Positions 9,296 to 16,818 of a stretch of DNA of 64,000 nucleotides are shown here, piece by piece; within the stretch, counting starts at the first letter, position 1; each line of letters starts with the position of its first letter. The notes beneath the pieces are model-generated. The model was not told where the DNA came from, searched no databases, and saw only the letters and a list, made by a program, of their open reading frames with translations. Where the stretch lies: assembly GCF_014323725.1 (NCBI RefSeq), contig NZ_JABVED010000025.1:1-64000 (forward strand), in the 5' to 3' direction. The translations under genes and the position numbers were made by a program. Origin of the DNA: Actinokineospora xionganensis (GTDB taxonomy: Bacteria; Actinomycetota; Actinomycetes; Mycobacteriales; Pseudonocardiaceae).

Positions 9296-9329
9296 TGGCG
9301 GGGGCAGGCTTCATTGCCCGCCCCCGCCA
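9296..9329 (-). terminator. livK-livH intergenic hairpin (attenuator)
   Basis: 9296-9305 (TGGCGGGGGC) pairs with 9320-9329; one mismatch, then three more pairs close the loop. It lies between the binding-protein gene livK and livH, where partial termination or 3'-end protection commonly raises the binding protein over the permeases. There is no T run, so read-through is expected. Confidence 0.65.
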
Positions 9330-9361
9330 CGTCCGTCTGTTGGGACTTCAGTGCTTCAGGG

Positions 9362-10591
9362 TCAGCCGCCGAACGTGCCGGTCTCGTCGGCCGCCCACTT
9401 GCCCGCGGTCACCTTGTAGACGGTCAGCAGCTTGTTGGTGCTGTCGCCGTACTTGTCGAACTTGACCTCACCGGTCGCACCCTGGGCGGAGTAGTCCTGG
9501 GTGTTCTTGATCAGGTCGGCGCGCTTGTCCTCGCCCCACGTGCCCGCGTCGCCGAGGGTCTTGCCGAGCGAAGCGATGATCACGTTCGCCGCGTCGTACG
9601 AGAACGCACCGTAGGCGCTGTAGTCGTCCTTGAAGCCCTTGGCCTTGTAGGCGTCGATGAACGCCTTCGCGCTGGGCAGGGTCTCCGTCGGAGCGCCGAC
9701 CGAGGTGGCGAGGTCGCCTTCCTTGCCGCCGAGGTCGATGAACTTCTGGTCGAAGATGCCGTCGCCGCCCATGACCGGGACGTTCAGACCGGCGTCCTTC
9801 ATCTGCTTCGAGAGCGGGCCCGCCTGCGGGTACTCGCCGCCGTAGTAGACCGCGTCCGGGTTCGCGCCCTTGATGCTGGTGATGACGGTGGAGAAGTCGG
9901 TGTCACGCTCGCCGACCTTCGCCGTGGCGGCGATCTTGGCGCCGTCCTTCTCGGCCTGCTTCTTGAACTCCGCCGCGAGGCCCTCACCGTAGGTCTTGCC
10001 GTCGGTGATGATGGCGATGTTCTTCTTGCCCGCCTTGCCGACCAGGTACTTGGCCGCGAACGGGCCCTGCAGGTCGTCGGTGGCGCAGACGCGGAAGTAG
10101 TTCTCGAAATCGCGCTTGGGCGCGGTCGCGTACTCGCCGCCGCGGGTCAGCGACGGCGCCGTGTTGGCGGGCGAGACCATGAGAATGTTCTTGCCCTTGA
10201 GGATCGGCTGCACGCTCTGCGCGACCGAGGAGTTCAGTGTGCCGATCACGCCGACAACATTCGCGTTAGAGGAAAGCCTGGTGGCTGCCTGCGCGCCGAC
10301 CTGCGCGGTCGCCTGGTCGTCTTCGGTCTGCACCTGGAGCTTGTAGCCCTTGACAGCGCACTTCTCGTTGGCCTGGTCGGCCGCGAGCTGCGCGGAGTTC
10401 TTGATGCCGAGGCCAAGCGCGGACAGACCACCGGACTGCGGCGCGATGACGCCGATGACCAGGGTGCCCTTGCTCTGGTCGCAGGCCTGGTTGCCTCCGC
10501 CCGCACCGGTCTCTTCCTTATTGGTGCCACAGGCTGCGAGCAACAACGCGCCAGCGACCAGCACCGCGGCCTTCACCGTCTGGTTACGCAC
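9362..10591 (-). CDS. livK: branched-chain amino-acid binding lipoprotein LivK
   Basis: Extracytoplasmic substrate-binding lipoprotein of the Liv importer, 409 aa from the GTG at 10591 (AAGGGA about 6-7 nt upstream; the upstream in-frame codons lack hydrophobic signal character). Signal and lipobox: VKAAVLVAGALLLAAC, acylated Cys near residue 22. The periplasmic-binding type 1 fold follows (LVIGVIAPQSGGLSALG, later VIGTLNSSVAQSV and KNIAIITDGKTYGEG). First gene of livKHMGF; ligand preference among Leu/Ile/Val or other amino acids is not visible. Confidence 0.94.
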   Translation of the reverse strand: MRNQTVKAAVLVAGALLLAACGTNKEETGAGGGNQACDQSKGTLVIGVIAPQSGGLSALGLGIKNSAQLAADQANEKCAVKGYKLQVQTEDDQATAQVGAQAATRLSSNANVVGVIGTLNSSVAQSVQPILKGKNILMVSPANTAPSLTRGGEYATAPKRDFENYFRVCATDDLQGPFAAKYLVGKAGKKNIAIITDGKTYGEGLAAEFKKQAEKDGAKIAATAKVGERDTDFSTVITSIKGANPDAVYYGGEYPQAGPLSKQMKDAGLNVPVMGGDGIFDQKFIDLGGKEGDLATSVGAPTETLPSAKAFIDAYKAKGFKDDYSAYGAFSYDAANVIIASLGKTLGDAGTWGEDKRADLIKNTQDYSAQGATGEVKFDKYGDSTNKLLTVYKVTAGKWAADETGTFGG

Positions 10592-10782
10592 GTGACGTCC
10601 CTTCTCCGCTTCGTCCGACAATGCCGTACAGCATGCCGAACCTCGCCCTCATACCTATTTGAGGGTTGGGGCGGAAAGTAGTGACCTGACGAGGAGTAGT
10701 CACGCCCCTAGGCTGCTCGTGACCAGACTGCAACGAAAGTGAGCGCTGGTGTTCGACACCCGGACACCGACCCCTGATGGGG

Positions 10783-10817
10783 TTCGCATTAGCGAGACGT
10801 GCCAATACGCTGCGGTC
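10783..10817 (+). promoter_or_regulatory. candidate leaderless promoter of the FnIII protein gene
   Basis: TTCGCA (10783-10788) and TACGCT (10806-10811) are spaced 17 bp and the -10 box ends 6 nt before the GTG at 10818. No Shine-Dalgarno precedes that GTG. Seen by eye only. Confidence 0.45.
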
Positions 10818-12722
10818 GTGGTCAGCGGAAAACGAGTGCTCGTCTGGGTGGGAGCGGTCGCCGTGCTCGTAGGGGCCGTTCTGACGCTGCGTACGCCGAG
10901 TGACGACTCACCCCCGCCGGCGCCACCTTCGACCGTCAACCCACCCCCTGAACGGGTGAGTCGGTTCGCTGACGACCGGGTGCTGCTCCCGGAGCCCGGA
11001 AAGCCGCCCGCCGCGCCTCACGACGTGTCCTCGGCGCCCGCGCCCGGCAGGCTGCGGGTGTCCTGGGCCGACGGCGGCGCGCCGGGGTACGAGGTGCGCT
11101 GGGAAGGCGGCGGCGCACCCGCCCGGTCGAAGCTCGTCGCGGCGCCGGACACCCAGCTCGACGGGCTGGTCGACGGCGCCGACTACCGGATAGAGGTGCG
11201 GGCCGTCGACGGCTTCGGCAGGCGGTCCGAGCCCGCCTTCGCCGAGGGCAGGCCCGGCCGCGGCGACGTCGGGTGGCGTGACGGTCTGACCGGGCTGCTC
11301 GACGAGTTCCGCGACGACGCGTCCGTGCGGGCCGACGTGCCCGGGTCGCTGTGGCACCTGTCCGGTTACCGGGGTTGCGTGGACCTGGGCGCGCGGTCGC
11401 CCGGCGAGGTCGGACTGCCGATAGACCTGGGGTGCGGCGCCGACGAGGCGGTCCTGCGCGCCCGGCAGCCGATGCGGCTGGCCGAGTCCGGCGACGGGAT
11501 GCTCGGACGGTTCGTGGTGCTCACCGACGCGGCGGGCCCGGGTGGGCGGCTCACGCTCGACCTGGTGCCGGGACCGGCCGACCGGGTCGGCGCGGTCCGC
11601 AGCACGCCGCACGCGGGCGAGGACCCGACGCTGCCCGCGGGGGCCATCCGGGTGCTGGTGGACGACGCGGGCGTGCGGGTCAACACCGGCGCCGGGCTGG
11701 ACCAGCGGACCGTGACCGCGCAGGTGTCGCCCACCGTGCCCGCCCGTGGGGGCGGCGTGCTGCACCTGTTCGAGGTGCGGGTGACGACGTCCGGCGTGTT
11801 CGTGCTGCAGGACGGGCGCACGGTCGGGGTGTCGGGCGCGGTTCCGCGCTGGTCGGAGGCGTCGGCGCTGATCGGGATGCGCGGGCCGCAGGGGTTGCGT
11901 GCGCGCGTGCATGTCGCCGCCGCGGGGTTCAGTGGACCGCCCGCGGCGGTGCCGTCGGTGGTGGAGCGGTCGGTCAACCTGGCCACCAGGCAGGTGCTCG
12001 CGCCGGACGCGCCCGCCCCGGCCCTGGGGGTCTCGCGACGGCTGCTGGCGGACGCGCTGTCGGCGCGGATCGTGGTCACGATGACCGTGTCCGGCTTGAT
12101 GGACGCGAGCGCGGCGACGATCCAACTGGGCGGCGACGTGCTGCCCGCGCCACCCGCCGTGCCGGGTCCGCCCCGGTCGGCCGGGTCATCGGTAACGGTG
12201 ATCGCCGAGGTCCCGCAGGCGCTGCTCGGCGTCGACGGGGAGGCGCTGAGCCCGTTCGTGGTGCGCGCGCCAGGGGCGGAACCGGACGCGGTGGTCCAGG
12301 AGAGCTACTTGGAGCTGTCCCTGGCAGCTCCCCCACCGGCGGACGCCACTCGCGGAGCCAGCCGCGCCACCCGCGACGCCCTGCCCATCGTGTCGATCGA
12401 ACTGGGCGACTCGGGCGGCGTCCCGATGCCCGCGCCGACCGTGTCGCCCCAGGGCAGGCTCGTGGTCACCGTGCGGCTCGCGGGGGAACGGTCCCAATGG
12501 GACACCGGGGCGGTGGCGGGCGTGCAGGGTTTCCAGCTGTGGGCCGACGGGCGGATGCTCGCCGGACTGCCGACGTCGGACGGCGGCCCGTCACCGGGCG
12601 GGACCTACACGATCCCGTTGTCGCTCAACGGTTTCACGCCGGGGAGGCACGTGCTGGAGGTGCGCGTGATCGGGGTGAACGGGGATCGGACGTCGGGGGT
12701 GGAGGCGTTCACCGTCGTCTAG
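10818..12722 (+). CDS. membrane-anchored or secreted FnIII-containing protein
   Basis: Function unknown. 634 aa from the GTG at 10818. A single hydrophobic segment VLVWVGAVAVLVGAVLTL at residues ~6-23 is an uncleaved anchor or signal peptide; it is followed by a Pro-rich linker and one fibronectin type III-like domain (about 60-140: APHDVSSAPAPGRLRVSW ... YRIEVRAVDGFGRRSEP). The remaining ~480 residues contain beta-rich repeats without a family I know (LWHLSGYRGCVDLG, LTLDLVPGP, LHLFEVRVTTSGVFVLQDG). Two paired Cys could bond. Divergent from livK and convergent with pdtaR, whose TAG shares CTAG with this gene's TAG. Confidence 0.8.
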   Translation: MVSGKRVLVWVGAVAVLVGAVLTLRTPSDDSPPPAPPSTVNPPPERVSRFADDRVLLPEPGKPPAAPHDVSSAPAPGRLRVSWADGGAPGYEVRWEGGGAPARSKLVAAPDTQLDGLVDGADYRIEVRAVDGFGRRSEPAFAEGRPGRGDVGWRDGLTGLLDEFRDDASVRADVPGSLWHLSGYRGCVDLGARSPGEVGLPIDLGCGADEAVLRARQPMRLAESGDGMLGRFVVLTDAAGPGGRLTLDLVPGPADRVGAVRSTPHAGEDPTLPAGAIRVLVDDAGVRVNTGAGLDQRTVTAQVSPTVPARGGGVLHLFEVRVTTSGVFVLQDGRTVGVSGAVPRWSEASALIGMRGPQGLRARVHVAAAGFSGPPAAVPSVVERSVNLATRQVLAPDAPAPALGVSRRLLADALSARIVVTMTVSGLMDASAATIQLGGDVLPAPPAVPGPPRSAGSSVTVIAEVPQALLGVDGEALSPFVVRAPGAEPDAVVQESYLELSLAAPPPADATRGASRATRDALPIVSIELGDSGGVPMPAPTVSPQGRLVVTVRLAGERSQWDTGAVAGVQGFQLWADGRMLAGLPTSDGGPSPGGTYTIPLSLNGFTPGRHVLEVRVIGVNGDRTSGVEAFTVV

Positions 12723-13321
12723 TTGATGTTCTCCACCACGGCTTCGGCGACGGCCTTCATCGTGGTCCGGCGGTCCATCGCGGTGCGCTGGATCCAGCGG
12801 AAAGCCTCCGGCTCGGAAAGGCCCTGCTTGCTCATCAGCAGCCCCTTGGCCCGCTCGATGACCTTGCGCGTCTCCAACCGCTCGGTCAGGCCGGCGACCT
12901 CGGTCTCCAGTGCCTGCAACTCGGAGAACCGGCTGACGGCCAACTCGATCGCGGGCACCAGGTCGTGCTTGGCGAACGGCTTGACGAGATACGCCATCGC
13001 GCCGGCGTCCCGGGCCCGCTCGACCAGGTCTCGCTGGCTGAACGCGGTCAACATGACAACCGGGGCGATCCGCTCACCGGCGATCATGGTGGCGGCCTCG
13101 ATGCCGTCCATCTTGGGCATCTTGACGTCGAGGATCACCAGGTCGGGCTTGAGCTCACCGGCCAGCCGCACGGCCTCCTCGCCGTCCCCAGCCTCACCGG
13201 CGACCTCGTACCCCTCTTCCCGGAGCATCTCGACCAGGTCGAGCCGGATCAACGCCTCATCCTCGGCCACCAGCACCCGACGGGGAGCGGGACCTTGGGC
13301 CTCGGTAGCCACATCGGTCAC
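12719..13321 (-). CDS. pdtaR: ANTAR-domain response regulator (PdtaR-like)
   Basis: Two-component regulator that binds RNA to antiterminate transcription, 200 aa. Receiver domain ~10-125 with the acidic pocket AEDEAL, phospho-acceptor Asp in PDLVILDVKMPKMDG, conserved Thr in VVMLTAF and Lys in YLVKPF. A short coiled coil (LQALETEVAGLTERLETRK) leads to the ANTAR domain ~140-195 (VIERAKGLLMSKQGLSEPEAF). Start is GTG at 13321, with AAGGAGGA 6 nt upstream. The cognate kinase is not in this window. Mycobacterial PdtaR works with PdtaS, by family knowledge. Confidence 0.93.
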   Translation of the reverse strand: MTDVATEAQGPAPRRVLVAEDEALIRLDLVEMLREEGYEVAGEAGDGEEAVRLAGELKPDLVILDVKMPKMDGIEAATMIAGERIAPVVMLTAFSQRDLVERARDAGAMAYLVKPFAKHDLVPAIELAVSRFSELQALETEVAGLTERLETRKVIERAKGLLMSKQGLSEPEAFRWIQRTAMDRRTTMKAVAEAVVENIN

Positions 13322-13476
13322 CGGGGTCCTCCTTGCTACCGGAAACGGGAAGCCTGAAGCGTACCGTCGCGTAACCGGAGTGGACCCCAGGCTGGACGTG
13401 ACGGCGCTGACATCACCCGGTAGCGCCAACCCTCGCGCACGGGTTTGAGGTGATCGCGTAGAGTTCTGCCCCGGAC

Positions 13477-13550
13477 GCCCCCGTAGCCCAACCGGCAGAG
13501 GCAGCGGACTCAAAATCCGTCCAGTGTCAGTTCGACTCTGACCGGGGGCA
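13477..13550 (+). tRNA. tRNA-Leu (anticodon CAA), short variable loop
   Basis: Folds by eye: acceptor stem 13477-13483 with 13543-13549, 3-bp D stem 13486-13488/13500-13502, anticodon stem 13504-13508/13516-13520 with loop CTCAAAA (anticodon CAA at 13511-13513), and T stem 13526-13530/13538-13542 with TTCGA. Discriminator A at 13550; CCA is not encoded. The variable loop is only 5 nt, unlike classical class II tRNA-Leu. I recall similar short CAA-anticodon tRNAs in other actinobacteria beside the same regulator gene. Confidence 0.92.
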
Positions 13551-13599
13551 CGTACCGCATTAACACTGGCGTTGAACTGCAGTTTTGTGCCCGGCGAAT

Positions 13600-14194
13600 C
13601 CACCGTCGGGCCGATGTGGTCGCGCTGCAACGGCGCGGCGGCAGCCGACGGATTCCAGGTCGTGCCGCGGCAGTGTGAGGACCACGGTCGCTTCGCGCGC
13701 CGTGGAGTGAACTCGACTCGGAGTTGTGTGAGTTCGAACAGCCGCCCCAGCAGTTCGCCAGGCGCCCGGGTCAGGTTGAGCGCGAGGTGGGGCATTGCGT
13801 CCATCAGGTCCAACTCCGTACGTTCAAGCGGTCGCGGCGCATCGTCCTGCCGAGTGTCGTGGCCGGCGATTTGGTCAAGGATCTTCTGACGCTCGGACTG
13901 TGGGGCGTTGAATCGTTCACGGAGGCCCTGGGCGAACGGATCAGTCGGATCCGCCTGCTCGGCTTGAGTGAGCAGGTTCTCCTGGCGTCGCCCTAGCTCG
14001 GCGGCCCGGCGGTGCAGACCCGCCAGTTGATCGACACTGTCCTACCTGGCGGCGACACCGGCGTGATCCACCGATCGCGCCAGCACGGATTGCCTCGACG
14101 GGTGGAACAGAAACTCGCTGTACGCGCCCTCGGCAGCGGCGATGACCGCTTCTTCCAGGATGTAAAGGGTGCGCGCGTGATCGGGGTGCTTGTC
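13600..14194 (-). pseudogene. C-terminal remnant of a large serine recombinase
   Basis: Read from 14194 downward, one frame gives DKHPDHARTLYILEEAV and FLFHPSRQSVLAR, hits an in-frame TAG at 14042-14044, then continues DSVDQLAGLHRRAAELGRRQ, ADPTDPFAQGLRERFNA, LDLMDAMPHLALNL and LLGRLFELTQLRVEF. At about 13710 a frameshift moves the family ending to another frame (HSTAREATVVLTLPRHDLESV). This is the end of the zinc-ribbon/coiled-coil half of actinobacterial site-specific serine recombinases. The N-terminal catalytic domain is absent. It lies just after tRNA-Leu, a classic integration target, so I read it as a decayed integrative element. The 3' boundary is approximate. Confidence 0.75.
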
Positions 14195-14223
14195 CGGGAG
14201 GCCGCGGTTGTCGGCTCGGCGAC

Positions 14224-14361
14224 GGCGAACAAGTCGACATCGCACCTTGGGATCACGCCCTCGCACGCAAGCAGCAACACGGTCGCGCTTTGGACACCTG
14301 CGCCGAGGCTCAGGCACCGTAACGGCGGTCGGGAGTCCGAAGTGGGCGTTGGGCTGGTCAT
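14224..14361 (-). pseudogene. N-terminal remnant of a PAPS-reductase/PP-loop-like gene
   Basis: An ATG at 14361 opens a frame whose residues 11-46 read RPPLRCLSLGAGVQSATVLL followed by ACEGVIPRCDVDLFA. This is the start of the phosphoadenosine-phosphosulfate-reductase/alpha-hydrolase-like family (SLGAGVQS is the PP-loop) often carried by actinobacterial phages and integrative elements. After residue 46 the similarity stops and within ~30 bp the neighbouring recombinase remnant begins in another frame, so a deletion joined the two genes. No catalytic remainder is left. Confidence 0.6.
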
Positions 14362-14552
14362 GCCGCGTTCGCCTCCTGCCCGTGGTCGGAGCGCCGCACG
14401 GAGGCGCGATCGGTGTCGCTGCCGAGCCGAGGCGGGTCTGCGACCTGCCGTCCATTAAGACGGAGGGTTCGGCATACCTGCCATGGACGACCGTCGGTGA
14501 CAACGACGACCAGAACTGGACCCGCGGGCCGGAGGCGTACGCCGGTCCGGTC

Positions 14553-14792
14553 CTACTTGTTGTCAGTAAAGGAGTCGGTGATCGAGCCCGTCGCGTCGGT
14601 GACGGCGCCGGAAGCGTCGCCGATCGCACCGGTCGCGGCGTCGACCACGTCCTGGCCTGCTTCGGCGGCCCCGCCGACAGCCTGCTCGATGCCTTCGGCG
14701 GGCGATTCGAATCCGGTCATCTCAGTGACCTTGTCGGTGGCACCGCCCAGCAATTCGGTCGCCTTCTCCTTCAACATGTCGAACAAGCTCAT
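14553..14792 (-). CDS. small low-complexity protein (CsbD/antitoxin-like composition)
   Basis: 79 aa, no family recognised with certainty. It begins MSLFDMLKEKATELLGG and then is Ala/Gly/Asp/Thr-rich with heptad-like spacing, predicting an amphipathic, flexible helix (DKVTEMTGFES, AVGGAAEAGQDVV, GSITDSFTDNK). Such composition is seen in stress proteins and in short actinobacterial proteins annotated as antitoxins; no partner toxin lies beside it. The ATG at 14792 is preceded by AGAGGGA with ~7 nt spacing. Stands alone between the mobile-element remnant and the LVIVD gene. Confidence 0.75.
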   Translation of the reverse strand: MSLFDMLKEKATELLGGATDKVTEMTGFESPAEGIEQAVGGAAEAGQDVVDAATGAIGDASGAVTDATGSITDSFTDNK

Positions 14793-15185
14793 GGCAGTCC
14801 CTCTGGCTCGGTGGTGGCGATCGCGGCTGCGGACGCTACGGTAACCGACGGTAAAATATTGGTTACACGAATGAAGGTACCGCAACCATCGGCCGCTCCC
14901 GCACCGCATCGTGGGAATAGGTGGCGGGCCGCTGCTCATCGAGCGTGCCCCGGTGCGTGCGCCCACCCACCCCCAACGGCACCGGCCGCCGCGCCACCTG
15001 CGAATCGGACGGCGACGTGTTCGACACGGTGCTGACCGTGTCAAGTGGACGGTTGTTCGGGTAGGAATCCGCTGCGCACGAGGTCATTGGTGGGCATGGC
15101 GTCGCCCTGGGCGGATGACTGTCCATTTATTTCAGCGACAGAAGGGAACACCGTGCGCCGCTGGCAGCCCGGCCAGTCGCAGGAG
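14793..15185. other. 393-bp gene-free stretch with an inverted repeat
   Basis: No convincing gene. It holds the promoter side of the small protein gene at 14792. GTAACC (14841-14846) and GGTTAC (14861-14866) form a 6-bp dyad with a 14-bp A/T-rich spacer, the only AT-rich patch here, a possible operator or promoter for the minus-strand gene. The rest, up to the 3' end of the LVIVD gene, shows nothing I can name. Confidence 0.5.
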
Positions 15186-16799
15186 TCACCGACCACCGCG
15201 GCACGCCCGAAACGACGCCACGAGCCGACCGCGCCGACACAGGCCCACCAAGGCGAGCGGGAGGACGGCTACCCCGAGGTGCAGCGAGGACAGCCCTGTG
15301 CGCGCATCCTGGACGCCGGTGCCGGGAAGCCCGGCGTCGGGTAGCTCGGTGTCGAGCAGGGACCGGGGCGCCAGCGGCGGCACGTCACCGATCGTCGAGC
15401 CGTCGTAGCGGTAGACGTCGAAGCCGCGGGTCAGGTCGTTGCCGTAGCCGTAGAACGAGCCATCTTTGTTGATCTTGTTGGTCTTGAACGACCAGGTGTC
15501 GGCGTCCGGCATGACGAAGTTGCCGATCTCCTTCATGCCCACGCCCTCGCCGAAGGCAACGTCGGTGCCCAGGCCCGCATGGTCGGCGATGCCCGAGATG
15601 TCCAGGACTCGCACACCCTGGCCGTACCAGGCGATGGTCAGCAGCTTCTGCGCCGGGTAGATCCGCAGAACGTGCGAGGTGCAGCGGCTCTCCGGCGCGT
15701 TGATCTTGTCGATGAACCAGGCGCCCATCTTGACGGGGGCGAGTTCGTTGGAGCCGGTGACGTCGTAGAGGTGCAGGCCGCCGCCGGGGCATTCGAAGGT
15801 GCCCAGCGCGCCCGCTCGCTCGTCGGTGACGATGAGGACCTCGCGCTTGGTGCCGTCGGCCCTGGTCACCGTGACGGGGTCGGCCTGATGGGACACGTTC
15901 ACCGTGGGGTCGACGATCTTCGAGAGGATCTTCGGCTGCGCCGGGTTGGCGGTGTCCAGCACCAGCGTCTGAGAGATCGCCGCCGAGTACGCCCTGGTGC
16001 CGTCGGTGTTGAAGGTGATGTCGTGCGACTCCGAGCCCAGCGACGTGGGTGTGTACGGCAGGTGCAGGGTGTGGACCTTGGCCGGAGCGGCCGGGTCGGC
16101 CACGTTCCACACCTCGATCGTCGGATCGGTGCTGGTGGCCAGGTCGGAGTTCGAGTTGTACAGGTAGTTCCCGCTGGGGTGGATCGTCATGTTGTGCGAG
16201 CCGCGCGGAATGTGCAGGAACGACACGGTCTTCGGGACACGCGGATCGGTGACGTCGACGATGACGGTGCCGATCGCCTTGTCCGCCGCGATCCCGAGCT
16301 TCGCGAACGTGGGCGCCAGGTCCCTGCCGCACCGCGACGCCGCGCCCGCGGCACCGAACGCCGTGTCCGCCGTATAGCTGGCGTAGACGCGCTTGTTCTT
16401 CTTCCACACCTGGACGTCGCCCTGGTAGATCGGGCAGTCGTAGGTCGCCGCCCGGACCGGCGCGGTCGGCTTGGTGATGTCGATGATGTGCAGGCCGAAG
16501 TCGGTCGTGCCCGCCAGCGCGTACTCCCGGCCCCCGGCCTTGAGGAACTCGATGTCCGAACCGGTCTGGGCAACCGGCTCGGTGCTGTCCGGCGCGGGCG
16601 GCACGTACTGGATGTTCGCCACCCACGACATCGCCCGGCCCGCGCCCACCTCGGCGACCTGAAGGCCACGCGTCGCCGACGGAGTGTCGCCGTCACTGTC
16701 GTGCGCGCCTGCCGGGGTCGCCGACAGGAACGTGAGCAGAACCGCGCCGAAGCAGGCGACGACCGCCTTCGGCAACGGACCGGATCGAGTGGTGGACAT
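15186..16799 (-). CDS. secreted LVIVD-repeat protein with LPxTG-like anchor
   Basis: Exported beta-propeller-type protein, 537 aa. Signal peptide MSTTRSGPLPKAVVACFGAV...SATPAGA, mature start near HDSDGD. The body has LVIVD-type blades (YALAGTTDFGLHIIDITKPT, GTVIVDVTDPRVPKTV, AYSAAISQTLVLDTANP, QGVRVLDISGIADH). The C-terminus has LPGTG, a hydrophobic stretch (LHLGVAVLPLALVGL) and a basic tail (CRRGRL), which resembles a sortase signal. ATG 16799 has AAGGAGA upstream. It follows the S15 peptidase gene after 19 nt, so the two are co-transcribed secreted proteins. No enzymatic motif seen. Confidence 0.85.
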   Translation of the reverse strand: MSTTRSGPLPKAVVACFGAVLLTFLSATPAGAHDSDGDTPSATRGLQVAEVGAGRAMSWVANIQYVPPAPDSTEPVAQTGSDIEFLKAGGREYALAGTTDFGLHIIDITKPTAPVRAATYDCPIYQGDVQVWKKNKRVYASYTADTAFGAAGAASRCGRDLAPTFAKLGIAADKAIGTVIVDVTDPRVPKTVSFLHIPRGSHNMTIHPSGNYLYNSNSDLATSTDPTIEVWNVADPAAPAKVHTLHLPYTPTSLGSESHDITFNTDGTRAYSAAISQTLVLDTANPAQPKILSKIVDPTVNVSHQADPVTVTRADGTKREVLIVTDERAGALGTFECPGGGLHLYDVTGSNELAPVKMGAWFIDKINAPESRCTSHVLRIYPAQKLLTIAWYGQGVRVLDISGIADHAGLGTDVAFGEGVGMKEIGNFVMPDADTWSFKTNKINKDGSFYGYGNDLTRGFDVYRYDGSTIGDVPPLAPRSLLDTELPDAGLPGTGVQDARTGLSSLHLGVAVLPLALVGLCRRGRLVASFRACRGGR

Positions 16800-16818
16800 G
16801 GTGGGTCTCCTTGTGGGA

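Noticed and set aside
14553-14792. Toxin-antitoxin system based on the small low-complexity protein
   Set aside because: No toxin gene is adjacent; composition alone is not enough.
13551-15060. Search for a second copy of the tRNA 3' end as an attachment site
   Set aside because: No repeat of TTCGACTCTGACC or CCGGGGGCA was seen by eye in this stretch, so no att site is claimed.
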